Assembly: GCF_030539875.1 (NCBI RefSeq)
Contig: NZ_JAUNXI010000008.1
Span: 1-64,000, forward strand
Reading direction: 5' to 3'
DNA: 64,000 nt
Origin: Methanobrevibacter sp.
GTDB lineage: Archaea > Methanobacteriota > Methanobacteria > Methanobacteriales > Methanobacteriaceae
Shown here: piece by piece, positions 26,433 through 35,957 of the stretch
Layout of the letters: every line of letters begins with the position of its first letter
Position numbering within the stretch: position 1 is the stretch's first letter
Program-made: the position numbers and the translations under genes
The notes under the pieces: model-generated
The model's database searches: none
The model's input: the letters and a program-made list of their open reading frames with translations, nothing else
What the model was told of the DNA's origin: nothing

Positions 26433-27644
26433 ATGAAATATGTAATTTTTATTCCAGACGGGTCTAGCGACCTTCCGCTAGATGAAATTGATGGTCAAAC
26501 TCCACTAAAAGTAGCTAGGACTCCAAATATTGATAAATTGGCTAAAGAAGGTTATGGTGGATTAACTAATAATGTTCCTGAAGGTTTCACTCCAGGTTCA
26601 GATGTTGCCAATATGAGTATCTTCGGATATAATCCTGCAGATTTCTATACTGGCAGGGGACCTCTTGAAGCAGGCAGCGTTGGGATTAAAACCACTCCAT
26701 GTGATGTGATATTTAGATGCAACACCATTTTCGAAAAAGACGGTAAAATGGAAAATTTCAATGCAGGCCACATCACAACACAAGAAGCAGATGTGCTGAT
26801 GAATGGATTAAATGATTATTTTCAGGAAAAATATCCTGACTTTAAAGGGAAATTCTATACTGGAATTAGTTATAGGCATCTATTTGTGTATTCCTGTGAT
26901 AATATTGAGGATGCGGAAATTCTGGCCAATATAAAAACAGTTCCTCCTCATGATATTTCAGGCGAGAATCTTTTGGATAATCTTTTCGGAGATTGTGAAC
27001 TTGCCCGTGAAATCCAAAGCATCATGCTTGAGTCAAAGGAATTTTTAGAAACTCAGGAAGTTAATCAAAAAAGGGAAATTCCTGCAAATATGGTATGGCT
27101 ATGGGGTCAGGGCGTAACTCCAAAATTACCTAACTTCAAAGAGACCTATGGTCTTGATGCGGCAGTAATTACTGGGGTGGATCTCCTTAAAGGAATTGGA
27201 GCGTTTGCAGGTATGGAAATCATTGATGTGCCTGGGGCTACAGGATTTTTTGACACTGATTATGAGGCAAAAGGAAAATACGGAATCGATGCATTAAAAA
27301 GAAATGATGTATTATTTATCCATATAGAATCTCCTGATGAAGCAGGACACGCCCAGTTACTTGATGAGAAAGTAAAAGCTATTGAACAGATTGATAAATT
27401 CATTGTAGGACCAATTTTAGACAGTCTGAAAGGTCAAGACTACAGGGCGGCGATATTGCCTGATCATCCAACTCCGATTGATGTTGGAACACATACCCGT
27501 GATGATGTGCCGATGATTATCTATGCATCAGATATGCCTGGAGATGACTGTGGGGCATTCAATGAAAAAGATGTTCTTGAAGGTTCTATTGCTAAAAAGG
27601 AAGGTTATAAATTAATACAAAGATTGATTGATGGAGATTTTTAA
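26433..27644 (+). CDS. apgM: Cofactor-independent phosphoglycerate mutase, archaeal type
   Basis: 403 residues of the alkaline phosphatase superfamily; interconverts 3- and 2-phosphoglycerate. Motifs: IFIPDGSSDLP, RTPNIDKLAKEGYGG, Ser nucleophile in TPGSDVANMSIFGY, HIESPDEAGH, and the metal site LPDHPTPIDVGTHTRDDVP. The length matches the archaeal family. The next gene begins directly after its stop. Confidence 0.94.
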   Translation: MKYVIFIPDGSSDLPLDEIDGQTPLKVARTPNIDKLAKEGYGGLTNNVPEGFTPGSDVANMSIFGYNPADFYTGRGPLEAGSVGIKTTPCDVIFRCNTIFEKDGKMENFNAGHITTQEADVLMNGLNDYFQEKYPDFKGKFYTGISYRHLFVYSCDNIEDAEILANIKTVPPHDISGENLLDNLFGDCELAREIQSIMLESKEFLETQEVNQKREIPANMVWLWGQGVTPKLPNFKETYGLDAAVITGVDLLKGIGAFAGMEIIDVPGATGFFDTDYEAKGKYGIDALKRNDVLFIHIESPDEAGHAQLLDEKVKAIEQIDKFIVGPILDSLKGQDYRAAILPDHPTPIDVGTHTRDDVPMIIYASDMPGDDCGAFNEKDVLEGSIAKKEGYKLIQRLIDGDF

Positions 27645-28280
27645 ATGAAAGTATTGCTTGTAAATGGAAGTCCGCATAAAGAAGGATGTACTTATACTGC
27701 ATTATCCGAAGTCGCAAAAACCTTAAATGACTATGATATTGAAACTGAAATTTTTTGGATTAAAACAAAACCGATAACTGGATGTATTGCCTGTTTAAAA
27801 TGCGGAGAACTGGGTCAATGTGCATTTGATGGTGATGTTGTCAATGAATTTGTCAAAAAAGCATATGATGCCGATGCATTTGTATTTGGTTCACCGGTTT
27901 ATTATGCAAGCGCAAACGGGTCAATGGTTTCATTTTTGGATAGGGCATTTTACTCAAACTCCCATGGAAAAGGAGCAGAAGCATTCAAACATAAACCTGG
28001 TGCTGTTATCTGTTCTGCAAGAAGAGGAGGTACAACTGCAACTTACGACCAGCTAATCAAATACTTGGGAATTTCACAAATGCCTGTTATTTCATCTTTT
28101 TATTGGAATATGGTTCACGGAAACACTCCTGAAGAAGTACTTCAGGATGAAGAAGGATTAGGTACAATGAGGCAATTAGCACACAACATGGCATTTTTCT
28201 TGCAATGTCTTGAAGCAGGAGCTAGAGAAGGTTTAGCTGTAATGGAAGAACCGAAGCCTCGCACAAACTTTATAAGATAA
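27645..28280 (+). CDS. Flavodoxin-family NAD(P)H-dependent reductase / iron-sulfur flavoprotein type
   Basis: 211 residues. The FMN-binding start LLVNGSPHKEGCTYTAL and FGSPVYYASANGSM are characteristic. GCIACLKCGELGQC supplies four cysteines in the compact spacing of iron-sulfur flavoproteins, although a redox-switch role is possible. It probably reduces quinones, oxygen or small electron carriers in the cytoplasm. It directly follows apgM and precedes the MATE pump by 4 nt, so all may be one transcript. Confidence 0.87.
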   Translation: MKVLLVNGSPHKEGCTYTALSEVAKTLNDYDIETEIFWIKTKPITGCIACLKCGELGQCAFDGDVVNEFVKKAYDADAFVFGSPVYYASANGSMVSFLDRAFYSNSHGKGAEAFKHKPGAVICSARRGGTTATYDQLIKYLGISQMPVISSFYWNMVHGNTPEEVLQDEEGLGTMRQLAHNMAFFLQCLEAGAREGLAVMEEPKPRTNFIR

Positions 28281-28284
28281 AATT

Positions 28285-29640
28285 ATGAATGTATTTAAAA
28301 CTCCTGAAAATTACCTTTACTCAAATAGGGCATTGCTAGTACTGTTTATTCCTCTGTTGATACAGTATGCTCTGGATTTCTGTGTAGGATTAGCCGATTC
28401 CATAATGGTTTCATCATTAGGTGAAGCTGCAATTTCAGGAGTTTCCTTAGTTGATTTTTTAATCCAGTTACTTATTTTTTCATTTTCTGCTCTTGCAACA
28501 GGCGGAGCCGTTGTGGCAGGCCAATATTTAGGTAATAATCAGGTTGATAAAGCTCAAAATGCATCGACACAACTTGTTTGGTTTTCATCAATTTTTTCAT
28601 GTATGCTGATGATTTTTGTCATTATTTTAAGGCAGTTTCTAATAGCTTTTTTATTTGGCCAAATTGAAGCTGATGTTTGGCAAAATGTTGATAAATATTT
28701 ATGTATTGTAGCATTGTCAATTCCTTTTATAGCTATTTTCAATGTAGGAGCAGCCATTTTTAGAATAACTAACAATGCGTCCTTACCAATGAAAATACTT
28801 GTTATTTGTGATGTGTTGAATATTATCGGCAATGCTGTTTGTATTTATTATTTGGGCTGGGATGTAAGGGGAGTTGCAGTTCCAACAGTAATTGCAAGGG
28901 CTCTTTCTGCAGTCCTGATAATGTACTTTGCTGTTGATGAGGATTATAAATTACACATCAAAAGGACACTGAGGCACAAATTCGATTTCAAAATTCTTAA
29001 AAAGGTTCTGCAGGTGGGTATTCCCTATGGAATTGAAAATGGCCTATTCCAATTAGGAAGAATTTTAGTCCTGAGTTTGGTTTCAACATTTGGAACAATG
29101 GCAATAGCTGCAAATTCGGTCGGATATACAATAGGGATATTTTCCGTTTTGCCGGGCTTTGCAATTAACCTGGGCCTAACTGCAGTTATTTCAAAATGCG
29201 TTGGTGCAAACGATTATGAGCAGGTCAGATATTATAATAAAAAATGTCTGATGATTGCATTTATTTCACATATAATCTGCAATGCAGTTATATTTGCCAT
29301 ATTGCCGTTTATACTGGGCATTTATAATCTGTCTCCTCAAACTGCAGCCATGACTGCACAAATGATTATCTGGCATGGCATATTTGCCATTATTATATGG
29401 CCTCTTGCTTTTACTCTTCCTGCCACTTTTAGAGGGGCTGGAGATTCAAAATCAGTAATGTATATAAGTTTAATAGTAATGTTTACATGCAGAATAGCTC
29501 TTTCATATATTATCGCAGACTGGATGGGTGTTGGCGTATTTGGAACATGGATTGCAATGTTTATTGACTGGTATGTAAGGGCGGGAATTTATATTTATAG
29601 ATATTTTTCAGATAAATGGACAGAATACAGGGTGATTTAA
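28285..29640 (+). CDS. MATE family efflux transporter
   Basis: 451 residues with about twelve membrane helices. It starts with LVLFIPLLIQYALDFCVGLADSIMVSSLGEAAISGVS, in shorter form the MATE signature, and has the second-half repeat IPYGIENGLFQLGRILV and PATFRGAGDSKSVMY. It exports drugs or cationic compounds using ion gradients. It sits in a run of tightly spaced genes (flavoprotein, MATE, GNAT, esterase) that may act on foreign compounds. Confidence 0.92.
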   Translation: MNVFKTPENYLYSNRALLVLFIPLLIQYALDFCVGLADSIMVSSLGEAAISGVSLVDFLIQLLIFSFSALATGGAVVAGQYLGNNQVDKAQNASTQLVWFSSIFSCMLMIFVIILRQFLIAFLFGQIEADVWQNVDKYLCIVALSIPFIAIFNVGAAIFRITNNASLPMKILVICDVLNIIGNAVCIYYLGWDVRGVAVPTVIARALSAVLIMYFAVDEDYKLHIKRTLRHKFDFKILKKVLQVGIPYGIENGLFQLGRILVLSLVSTFGTMAIAANSVGYTIGIFSVLPGFAINLGLTAVISKCVGANDYEQVRYYNKKCLMIAFISHIICNAVIFAILPFILGIYNLSPQTAAMTAQMIIWHGIFAIIIWPLAFTLPATFRGAGDSKSVMYISLIVMFTCRIALSYIIADWMGVGVFGTWIAMFIDWYVRAGIYIYRYFSDKWTEYRVI

Positions 29641-30048
29641 TTGGATGGTGTAATATATAAAAACACACACTATTTTAGTAAAAAGCAGTTAAAGGATTTG
29701 TTCTTGTCTGTTGAATGGTCTTCAGGCCATTTTCCAGATAAATTGGTAATTGCAATGAAAAACTTCGATATAGTTTTCTCAGCATGGGTTGGGGAAGAAC
29801 TTGTAGGTCTGGTATGTGCAATGGATGACGGAATAATGAATGCTTATGTTCATTATTTACTTGTAAAACCTGATTACCAGCTAAAGGGTATTGGAAAAGA
29901 ACTAGTTAAAAGAATTACAGAGCATTATAAGGATTATATGCGTATTGTTGTTGTTGCATATGATGATGAAGTTAAATTCTACGAATATTGTGGATTTGAA
30001 AAGGCAGAGGATGCGAGTGCGATGTTTATAACTAAATTATGGACTTAG
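29641..30048 (+). CDS. GNAT family N-acetyltransferase
   Basis: 135 residues. The acetyl-CoA loop is visible in LLVKPDYQLKGIGKELVKR, and the following strand and FYEYCGFEKAEDA close the fold. The start is TTG, supported by GGGTGATTTAA overlapping the MATE stop codon. Substrate unknown. It follows the MATE gene without a gap and precedes the esterase by 8 nt. Confidence 0.88.
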   Translation: MDGVIYKNTHYFSKKQLKDLFLSVEWSSGHFPDKLVIAMKNFDIVFSAWVGEELVGLVCAMDDGIMNAYVHYLLVKPDYQLKGIGKELVKRITEHYKDYMRIVVVAYDDEVKFYEYCGFEKAEDASAMFITKLWT

Positions 30049-30056
30049 GTGATTAA

Positions 30057-30830
30057 ATGGTATTGTTTAGAGGAGATATTAAATGTAAAAGTCTGCAAAG
30101 ACGCACATCCATTAGTGTGATACTGCCTGCAGACAATATCCATTTTCTCCAGGATAGTGAGGAAATAGTTCCGCAGCCATATAAAACGCTGTATCTGCTT
30201 CATGGACTGTACGGCAGCGATGATATATTCCTTGCAAATACTTCTATTCAAAAATTTGCAGAAGACTGGGGAATAGCTATTGTAATTCCATGTGGGGAAA
30301 ATAGCTTTTATGTGGATAACGAAAATGCCCATGCTTATTACGGAGAGTATGTAGGTCAGGAATTGCTTGACATTACAAGAAATATTTTTCCGCTTTCCTC
30401 TAAAAGGGAAGATACTTTTATTGCAGGTTTTTCAATGGGAGGTTATGGAGCCATTAGAAATGGCTTAAAATATTCTAAAAACTTTTCAAAAATTGGAATG
30501 GTCTCAGCAGCACTGATAACTGATGATATTGTCAATTATACAGATGATAATAATGTTTTAAGGTCAAGTTCATTTTATGAATCTTGTTTTGGTAATTTGG
30601 ATAAAGTTAAAAACTCAGATAAAGATCCAAAATATCTGCTTGAAAATTGCGATGATATTCCAGATATATTCATGGCTTGCGGTGTTGATGATTTTTTATA
30701 TGGCAGGAATGTTGACTTTTATGAATTTTTAAAGTCTAGAAATATTGATGTTGAATTTATTCAGGATTCAGGAGAACATACTTGGGATTTTTGTGATAAG
30801 TATGTTAAAGAGTTTATTAAAAGATTATAG
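30057..30830 (+). CDS. Putative esterase (S-formylglutathione hydrolase / tributyrin esterase type)
   Basis: 257 residues, alpha/beta hydrolase. LYLLHGLYGSDDIF, the nucleophile elbow GFSMGGYGA (Ser about 127), Asp in ACGVDDFLY and His in SGEHTWDFCDKY give a complete triad. It has no signal peptide, so it is cytoplasmic and may remove acyl groups from small esters. It is preceded by AGGTGATTAA and is the last intact gene of its operon. Confidence 0.87.
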   Translation: MVLFRGDIKCKSLQRRTSISVILPADNIHFLQDSEEIVPQPYKTLYLLHGLYGSDDIFLANTSIQKFAEDWGIAIVIPCGENSFYVDNENAHAYYGEYVGQELLDITRNIFPLSSKREDTFIAGFSMGGYGAIRNGLKYSKNFSKIGMVSAALITDDIVNYTDDNNVLRSSSFYESCFGNLDKVKNSDKDPKYLLENCDDIPDIFMACGVDDFLYGRNVDFYEFLKSRNIDVEFIQDSGEHTWDFCDKYVKEFIKRL

Positions 30831-30837
30831 GTGATTT

Positions 30838-31315
30838 TTGATATGTCCGGTATGCTGTGATAAATTAGATGAAGACGGTTATTGCAGTGAATGTATGTTA
30901 TTTGCAGTCAATCAGTAATGATATATGCCCTAAATGTGGTGGCGAACTGGTTAAATACATTTTTTGCTTTAGCTGTAATTTTTCTGATGAAGATGATGAA
31001 AGCAGCACTGACTGGGATGATGGCTATTCAGACAGTTCCGATTTATATTCCTATGATGATGAATATTACGATTCAATGGTTAATAATGGGGTGGAAATAT
31101 GTCTAAAATGCACTTTTTGGTCTGCAAGTCATTATGGTGCAAATCATGGAATGGTTTGCAGAAAATGCCGGATTTCTGACGGTCCGGATGATTCCTGCGA
31201 ATAGTTCATCCAATCGCATCATTATGCAAACTATGATGATTCAGGCCAATACCAGTTTAATGAAACAATCCGTGAAATCTCAAATAAACTGAGCCTTTGG
31301 AAACATTATGGATAA
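30838..31315 (+). pseudogene. Frameshifted zinc-ribbon protein gene
   Basis: The correct beginning appears to be TTG 30838, with AGGTGATTT before it, reading ICPVCCDKLDEDGYCSEC and stopping at TAA 30916-30918. The rest lies in another frame (about 30903-31204) with ICPKCGGELVKYIFCFSC, a long acidic Ser/Tyr stretch, then CLKCTFWSASHYGANHG and CRKC. After TAG 31202-31204 the same frame continues 36 codons (FIQSHHYANYDDSGQYQF onward) to TAA 31313-31315. One frameshift and one premature stop thus break a protein with at least three zinc ribbons. The 111-residue middle frame from ATG 30869 has no ribosome site. Confidence 0.6.
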
Positions 31316-31401
31316 TTTTCTAATCTGCGTAAAATTTAAATTTTTATATATCATGAGAAACTAACATTATACTATAAATTTTATTTATGGAGAGGATTTT
31401 T

Positions 31402-33003
31402 CTGACAAAGTATATTATTATAACTGGTGGGGTAGTTAGTTCCATAGGTAAAGGTATTACCTCCGCATCTATGGGAAGAATTTTAAGATCATATGGTTTA
31501 AATGTTTCAGCTATTAAAATAGACCCTTATTTAAATTGGGATTCAGGAACACTCAATCCGTATCAGCATGGTGAAGTATTTGTAACTAATGACGGTATGG
31601 AAACTGATTTGGATCTCGGTCACTACGAAAGATTTTTGGATGTTGAACTTAAAGGATTAGCCAACATTACTACAGGTAAAGTTTACGAATCCGTCATTGC
31701 CAAAGAAAGAGAAGGCGGATACTTGGGTGAATGTGTACAGGTTATTCCGCATATTACCAACCGTATCAAAGAAATGATTAGGGAAACTTCTGAAAGTGCC
31801 GATTATGATGTGGTTTTAGTTGAACTTGGAGGTACTGTCGGAGATATTGAAAGCCAACCTTTCCTTGAAGCATTAAGACAACTTAGAAACGAAGAAGGTC
31901 GCGAAAATGTTATGTTCGTCCATGTTACATTTATCCCCTACCTGAATGCAGCTGGAGAATTCAAAACAAAACCAACACAGCACTCTACAAAAGAATTGAG
32001 AAGTGTCGGTATCAACCCTGATGTTATAGTATGCAGATCACAAGAGCCAATCGACGATGGTCTGAGAGGAAAAATCGCTCATTTTTGTGACGTGGACTTT
32101 GAAGCAGTTGTAAATACTCCCGATGCAGATACAATTTATGAAGTTCCTTTGGTTTTGGAAGAACATAACATCGGTGAGCTAATCGTTAAAAGAATAGGAT
32201 TGGATATTGAACCTGATTCTTCAAAACTTGATGAATGGGGAGAAGTTGTAAAATCCCTAAAAATCAAGGAGCCTAAAGTCACCATAGGTATTATAGGCAA
32301 ATATGTCGAACTTGAAGATTCATATATCAGCATTAGAGAATCATTACTTCATGCAGCTGCAAGCATTGGAGTTAAAGCCAAAATCAAATATTTAAGTTCT
32401 GATGTTGAAGAATTGGACAAAAATGCTATGGGCGAATTTGACGGTATTTTAATTCCGGGAGGATTCGGTGAACGTGGTTTTGAAGGCAAATTAGATGCAA
32501 TTGATTATGCAATTGAAAATAACGTGCCTTTATTTGGAATCTGCCTTGGAATGCAGTCTATGGTAACTCAATTTGCAAGAAGAAACGGCTATCCTGATGC
32601 AAATAGTTCTGAATTTGACGATAACTTGAAGTTCCCTGTTATTGATATGATGGAGGAACAAAAGAAAATTAAGAACATGGGCGGAACCATGCGTTTGGGA
32701 TCTTATGATTGCAAAATCATTGAAGGAACTAAAACCTATGACGCCTATGGTGAAGTTGACATAGAAGAGCGTCACAGACACAGATATGAATTTAACAATG
32801 AATTCAGAGATGAATTGCAGGAAAAAGGTTTGATAGTTTCAGGTACAAGTCATAATGACTTTTTAGTAGAAATTATTGAATTGCCAAATCATCCATGGGC
32901 TATTGGTTGTCAATTCCATCCGGAATTTAAATCAAGGCCGAACAGGCCTCACCCATTATTCAAATCATTTTTAGAAGCTGTTCATGAGTATTCTAAAAAT
33001 TAA
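31402..33003 (+). CDS. pyrG: CTP synthase
   Basis: 533 residues; makes CTP from UTP and glutamine. The amidoligase domain starts [18 protein letters not shown]; the glutamine amidotransferase domain has Cys in [10 protein letters not shown] and His/Glu in [11 protein letters not shown]. The start is debatable: GGAGAGG (31389-31395) is ideally placed for a CTG at 31402, giving the family's usual start, whereas the ATG at 31387 has no ribosome site and would put that sequence inside the gene. It is monocistronic. Confidence 0.95.
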   Translation: MTKYIIITGGVVSSIGKGITSASMGRILRSYGLNVSAIKIDPYLNWDSGTLNPYQHGEVFVTNDGMETDLDLGHYERFLDVELKGLANITTGKVYESVIAKEREGGYLGECVQVIPHITNRIKEMIRETSESADYDVVLVELGGTVGDIESQPFLEALRQLRNEEGRENVMFVHVTFIPYLNAAGEFKTKPTQHSTKELRSVGINPDVIVCRSQEPIDDGLRGKIAHFCDVDFEAVVNTPDADTIYEVPLVLEEHNIGELIVKRIGLDIEPDSSKLDEWGEVVKSLKIKEPKVTIGIIGKYVELEDSYISIRESLLHAAASIGVKAKIKYLSSDVEELDKNAMGEFDGILIPGGFGERGFEGKLDAIDYAIENNVPLFGICLGMQSMVTQFARRNGYPDANSSEFDDNLKFPVIDMMEEQKKIKNMGGTMRLGSYDCKIIEGTKTYDAYGEVDIEERHRHRYEFNNEFRDELQEKGLIVSGTSHNDFLVEIIELPNHPWAIGCQFHPEFKSRPNRPHPLFKSFLEAVHEYSKN

Positions 33004-33081
33004 TTTTTTCTTTTTTATATTTAATTTCATATTCTAAAATCAATTTTACATACTTATTTTCTACTTAATTAATATTATTTA

Positions 33082-33969
33082 ATGTTAAATAATATAATCA
33101 TGATTATTAATGCTATATTTTTAATTCAAATAATAATAACAATACTGTTTTCCATTTCAGCTTCAATTTATGATATTAAAAAGAATATTGTACCTAACAG
33201 ATTGAATTATGCTTTATTGTTTTTTGGACTGGTTTCGAATCTGATTTTGTCACTGGTTACAACTAACATTAAATTTATTTTAGCTTCATTAATTTCAATG
33301 GTAATCACTTATATTGTAACATATATGTTGTGGAAATTGAATATATGGGGTGGTGGTGATGTAAAACTATTTACTGCCATTGCTGCAGTAATACCATTTG
33401 GAATTAATATCAACTTTTTGAATATTTTTCCCCAACTTTCCATATATCCATTTTCATTTAGTGTTGTAATTAACAGCATTTTAGTTTCATTTCCCTTTTT
33501 GGTGATTTTCGTTGCTCATTTGGTTTGTGAAAATGAATTATTCGATGATAATGTCGATTTTTTAGTTAACATCTTTAATATTGAAGGTTTGAAATATATT
33601 AAAAACTCAATTCTAAATAAACTGGTGAAGGTTGAAGATTTAAAGGAGGGAATGATTGTCAATGATTGCTATTTTAATAATGAAGATATTGTTGTTCTTT
33701 TAGACGAAATAAACGGAAATTTAAAAGTCTATAATTCTAAGAGTAATGATTTTAAATACTACTTTAAGTCGCAAAGTGCAGGGGGAATAACCGACAGGGA
33801 AGTTTGGCAGCTTAAAATTATGAATGCGCAAAATCTAATTTCAGATGATATTTCAATTAAAATAGCTTTTCCCTTTACTCCTGCGATATCTCTCGGACTG
33901 TTGATAGCAATATTTTACGGTGATATGATGATGATATTTGCAAAAAATGTGTTTCTGGTGGTAAGATGA
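33082..33969 (+). CDS. Archaeal prepilin peptidase (A24 family, EppA/FlaK type)
   Basis: 295 residues, membrane aspartic protease that removes the leader of class III signal peptides. The two catalytic aspartates are in SIYDIKKNIVPNRL and GGGDVKLF. About six membrane segments are split by an unusual soluble part (about 165-260) containing VEDLKEGMIVNDCYF. It overlaps the next gene by 4 nt, which encodes a matching substrate. Confidence 0.88.
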   Translation: MLNNIIMIINAIFLIQIIITILFSISASIYDIKKNIVPNRLNYALLFFGLVSNLILSLVTTNIKFILASLISMVITYIVTYMLWKLNIWGGGDVKLFTAIAAVIPFGININFLNIFPQLSIYPFSFSVVINSILVSFPFLVIFVAHLVCENELFDDNVDFLVNIFNIEGLKYIKNSILNKLVKVEDLKEGMIVNDCYFNNEDIVVLLDEINGNLKVYNSKSNDFKYYFKSQSAGGITDREVWQLKIMNAQNLISDDISIKIAFPFTPAISLGLLIAIFYGDMMMIFAKNVFLVVR

Positions 33970-34394
33970 TTAGAGAAGATTGCGGACAAATCTCCCTTGA
34001 ATATATTTTAATTTTTACTGTTTTTCTGATTATTCTAATGGTTTTTACACTGCCTTTAGCTGAGGAATCGGTTAAAAACACATTGGATGTTTCAGATTAC
34101 CTAAACGCAAAGTCGGATTTGTCAAAAATAGCTCAGGCTATAAAACAGGTTTATGGTGAAGGCCAGGGCTCAAGACACACAATCCGTCTTGATGATTCAA
34201 AAAGAATCAAGATAAACATTAAAAATAGCCATTTATCAACAAACTTTAAATTTAGGGATAATTCAAAAAAAGAAATTAGGGAATCTGTATCATCAAATAT
34301 TAAAGAAACGTCCTTAACATTAAACAAGGGTGAAAATACATTAATTGTTGAATGGCCAGTAAATAGCAAAAACATGCGGATTTATTCAGTTTAA
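33966..34394 (+). CDS. Class III signal-peptide (pilin-like) protein
   Basis: 142 residues. The N-terminus REDCGQISLEYILIF is the archaeal class III signal: a short charged leader, the QxSxEY motif with cleavage before Gln, then one hydrophobic helix that builds the filament core. The remainder is a basic, beta-rich domain. It overlaps the prepilin peptidase gene, so enzyme and substrate are made together. It probably forms a pilus minor subunit or surface-anchored pseudopilin. Confidence 0.83.
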   Translation: MIREDCGQISLEYILIFTVFLIILMVFTLPLAEESVKNTLDVSDYLNAKSDLSKIAQAIKQVYGEGQGSRHTIRLDDSKRIKINIKNSHLSTNFKFRDNSKKEIRESVSSNIKETSLTLNKGENTLIVEWPVNSKNMRIYSV

Positions 34395-34466
34395 TGGTTG
34401 ATTATACAAAATTATTTTAACCATTATATTTTTAATATATAGTATTAATAATTAATAGGTGAATTT

Positions 34467-35270
34467 ATGGATATATTAATTACAGTCATTTACCTCATTT
34501 TGTTTATTGTGATGATGGTATTTGTATTTTCAATTGGTATGTTAAAGCAGTATATGCCAAAAAGGGAAGTGGTTTTAGTACTTGTCGTTGCTTTTTTAAT
34601 TGGTTCGATTGGAGGAGCATTCTTCCTGGATCCGATTTATGACGAACTTCCGAGTGTGATAAGTGCAATTGAAAAGACAATGCCCAATAACGAAGAAACT
34701 TTATATCTGGATTTGTCCTCTTCAGTAAATATTAATGAGTTGAAAAATAAGCTGAATTCAACTGACGGCTTTAAATCATTTGACGAGAAATCAATTACAA
34801 TTCCGATGTGGTCGTTTAATGAGCGGGAACATGATTACTTTGATAGAATCGTCGGAAATATTGACTCTCATTATAAAAGCCATTATATAAACTCTTCAGA
34901 AATTCAGATAACTCTTGAAGAGAATTACACATCTGCTCAGGCTTTGAAATCTTTTTCAGACTGGTATAAATTAGTTTATGGAGGCACCATATCCTATGCT
35001 CAGGTTCATGCAGTGCTGGTAGTTGATTCATCAGCACTGGACAGGTTTGAAGAGATTTTACTTGAAGACGGTATTGTTGCTTCAAAAATTGAAGGTCCGA
35101 TTCAGGACAGTATCAATAATACTAATTCCTCAATGTTGTCCAATATTGAATTCACATTAATATGTGGAGGAGTAGGTGTTGTTGTTGCGCTTATGGGAAT
35201 CTATATTGATTCTGTTGTTCCAAAATATAGGAAATTCAGGAAAGTATTAAGAGAAAAACGAAAACGGTAA
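34467..35270 (+). CDS. Membrane protein with external domain, unknown
   Basis: 267 residues. Two N-terminal membrane helices (about 4-26 and 36-55), an outside domain of some 170 residues with Asn-glycosylation sequons (NNTNSS, ENYTS), and one C-terminal helix (about 226-246) before a basic tail. No family was recognised. GGTGAATTT precedes the ATG. It is 4 nt from the Dph6-like gene. Confidence 0.6.
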   Translation: MDILITVIYLILFIVMMVFVFSIGMLKQYMPKREVVLVLVVAFLIGSIGGAFFLDPIYDELPSVISAIEKTMPNNEETLYLDLSSSVNINELKNKLNSTDGFKSFDEKSITIPMWSFNEREHDYFDRIVGNIDSHYKSHYINSSEIQITLEENYTSAQALKSFSDWYKLVYGGTISYAQVHAVLVVDSSALDRFEEILLEDGIVASKIEGPIQDSINNTNSSMLSNIEFTLICGGVGVVVALMGIYIDSVVPKYRKFRKVLREKRKR

Positions 35271-35274
35271 TTTC

Positions 35275-35955
35275 ATGAATGTTGCAATTTTATTTTCAGG
35301 TGGAAAGGACAGCACTATGGCTTTATATAGTGCTTTAGAGAGGAAAGAAGATGTTAAATATCTTCTTTCTATGAAATCCAGAAATGATGAATCTTACATG
35401 TTTCATGTTCCCAATATTCATCTAACTGATTTACTGTCACAGGCACTCGATATTCCGATAATTTCTGCTGAAACTAATGGGATTAAAGAAGAGGAACTTA
35501 AAGATTTAAAACTGGCATTTGAAAAACTTAAAAGTTTGGGTGTTGAAGCCATATACACGGGTGCACTTTATTCACAATATCAAAAATCAAGAATTGAAAA
35601 ATTATGTGATGATGTTGGACTGAAGGCCATTTCTCCTTACTGGCATGTTGATGAATTGGAGTATATGAGAAAAATTGTCTCTTTAGGTTTCAAGATAATA
35701 ATTTGCGGAGTCGCGGCATGGGGCTTGGATGAATCTTGGCTTGGAAGGGTTATTGATGATGAAGCCATTGACGAGCTAATAAAAATTCATGATAAATATT
35801 ACGTGGATTTGGCTTTTGAAGGAGGCGAAGCCGAAACATTGGCTATTGACGGACCTATTTTCAAAAAAAGAATCAAAATTCTAAAAGATAAAAAAGAGTG
35901 GCATCTTGACAGTGGCGTGTATATTATCGAAGATGCTGTTTTAGAAGAAAAATGA
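35275..35955 (+). CDS. Diphthine-ammonia ligase family (Dph6-like) ATP pyrophosphatase
   Basis: 226 residues of the MJ0570-related PP-loop family. The ATP motif is FSGGKDSTMAL, and EGGEAETLAIDGPIF near the end matches Dph6. Dph6 amidates diphthine on elongation factor 2, the last step of diphthamide synthesis. Archaea often carry two such genes, so this could be a paralogue with another substrate. Confidence 0.85.
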   Translation: MNVAILFSGGKDSTMALYSALERKEDVKYLLSMKSRNDESYMFHVPNIHLTDLLSQALDIPIISAETNGIKEEELKDLKLAFEKLKSLGVEAIYTGALYSQYQKSRIEKLCDDVGLKAISPYWHVDELEYMRKIVSLGFKIIICGVAAWGLDESWLGRVIDDEAIDELIKIHDKYYVDLAFEGGEAETLAIDGPIFKKRIKILKDKKEWHLDSGVYIIEDAVLEEK

Positions 35956-35957
35956 GA

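Noticed and set aside
30869-31204. Intact 111-residue zinc-ribbon gene
   Set aside because: Its ATG has no ribosome site, and the strong site with a TTG lies just upstream in another frame that carries a first zinc ribbon; a broken longer gene explains the data better.
22820-31315. Amber codons read as pyrrolysine
   Set aside because: The transposase and zinc-ribbon frames both continue past TAG, but no pyrrolysine genes are seen here and both genes show other damage, so decay is simpler.
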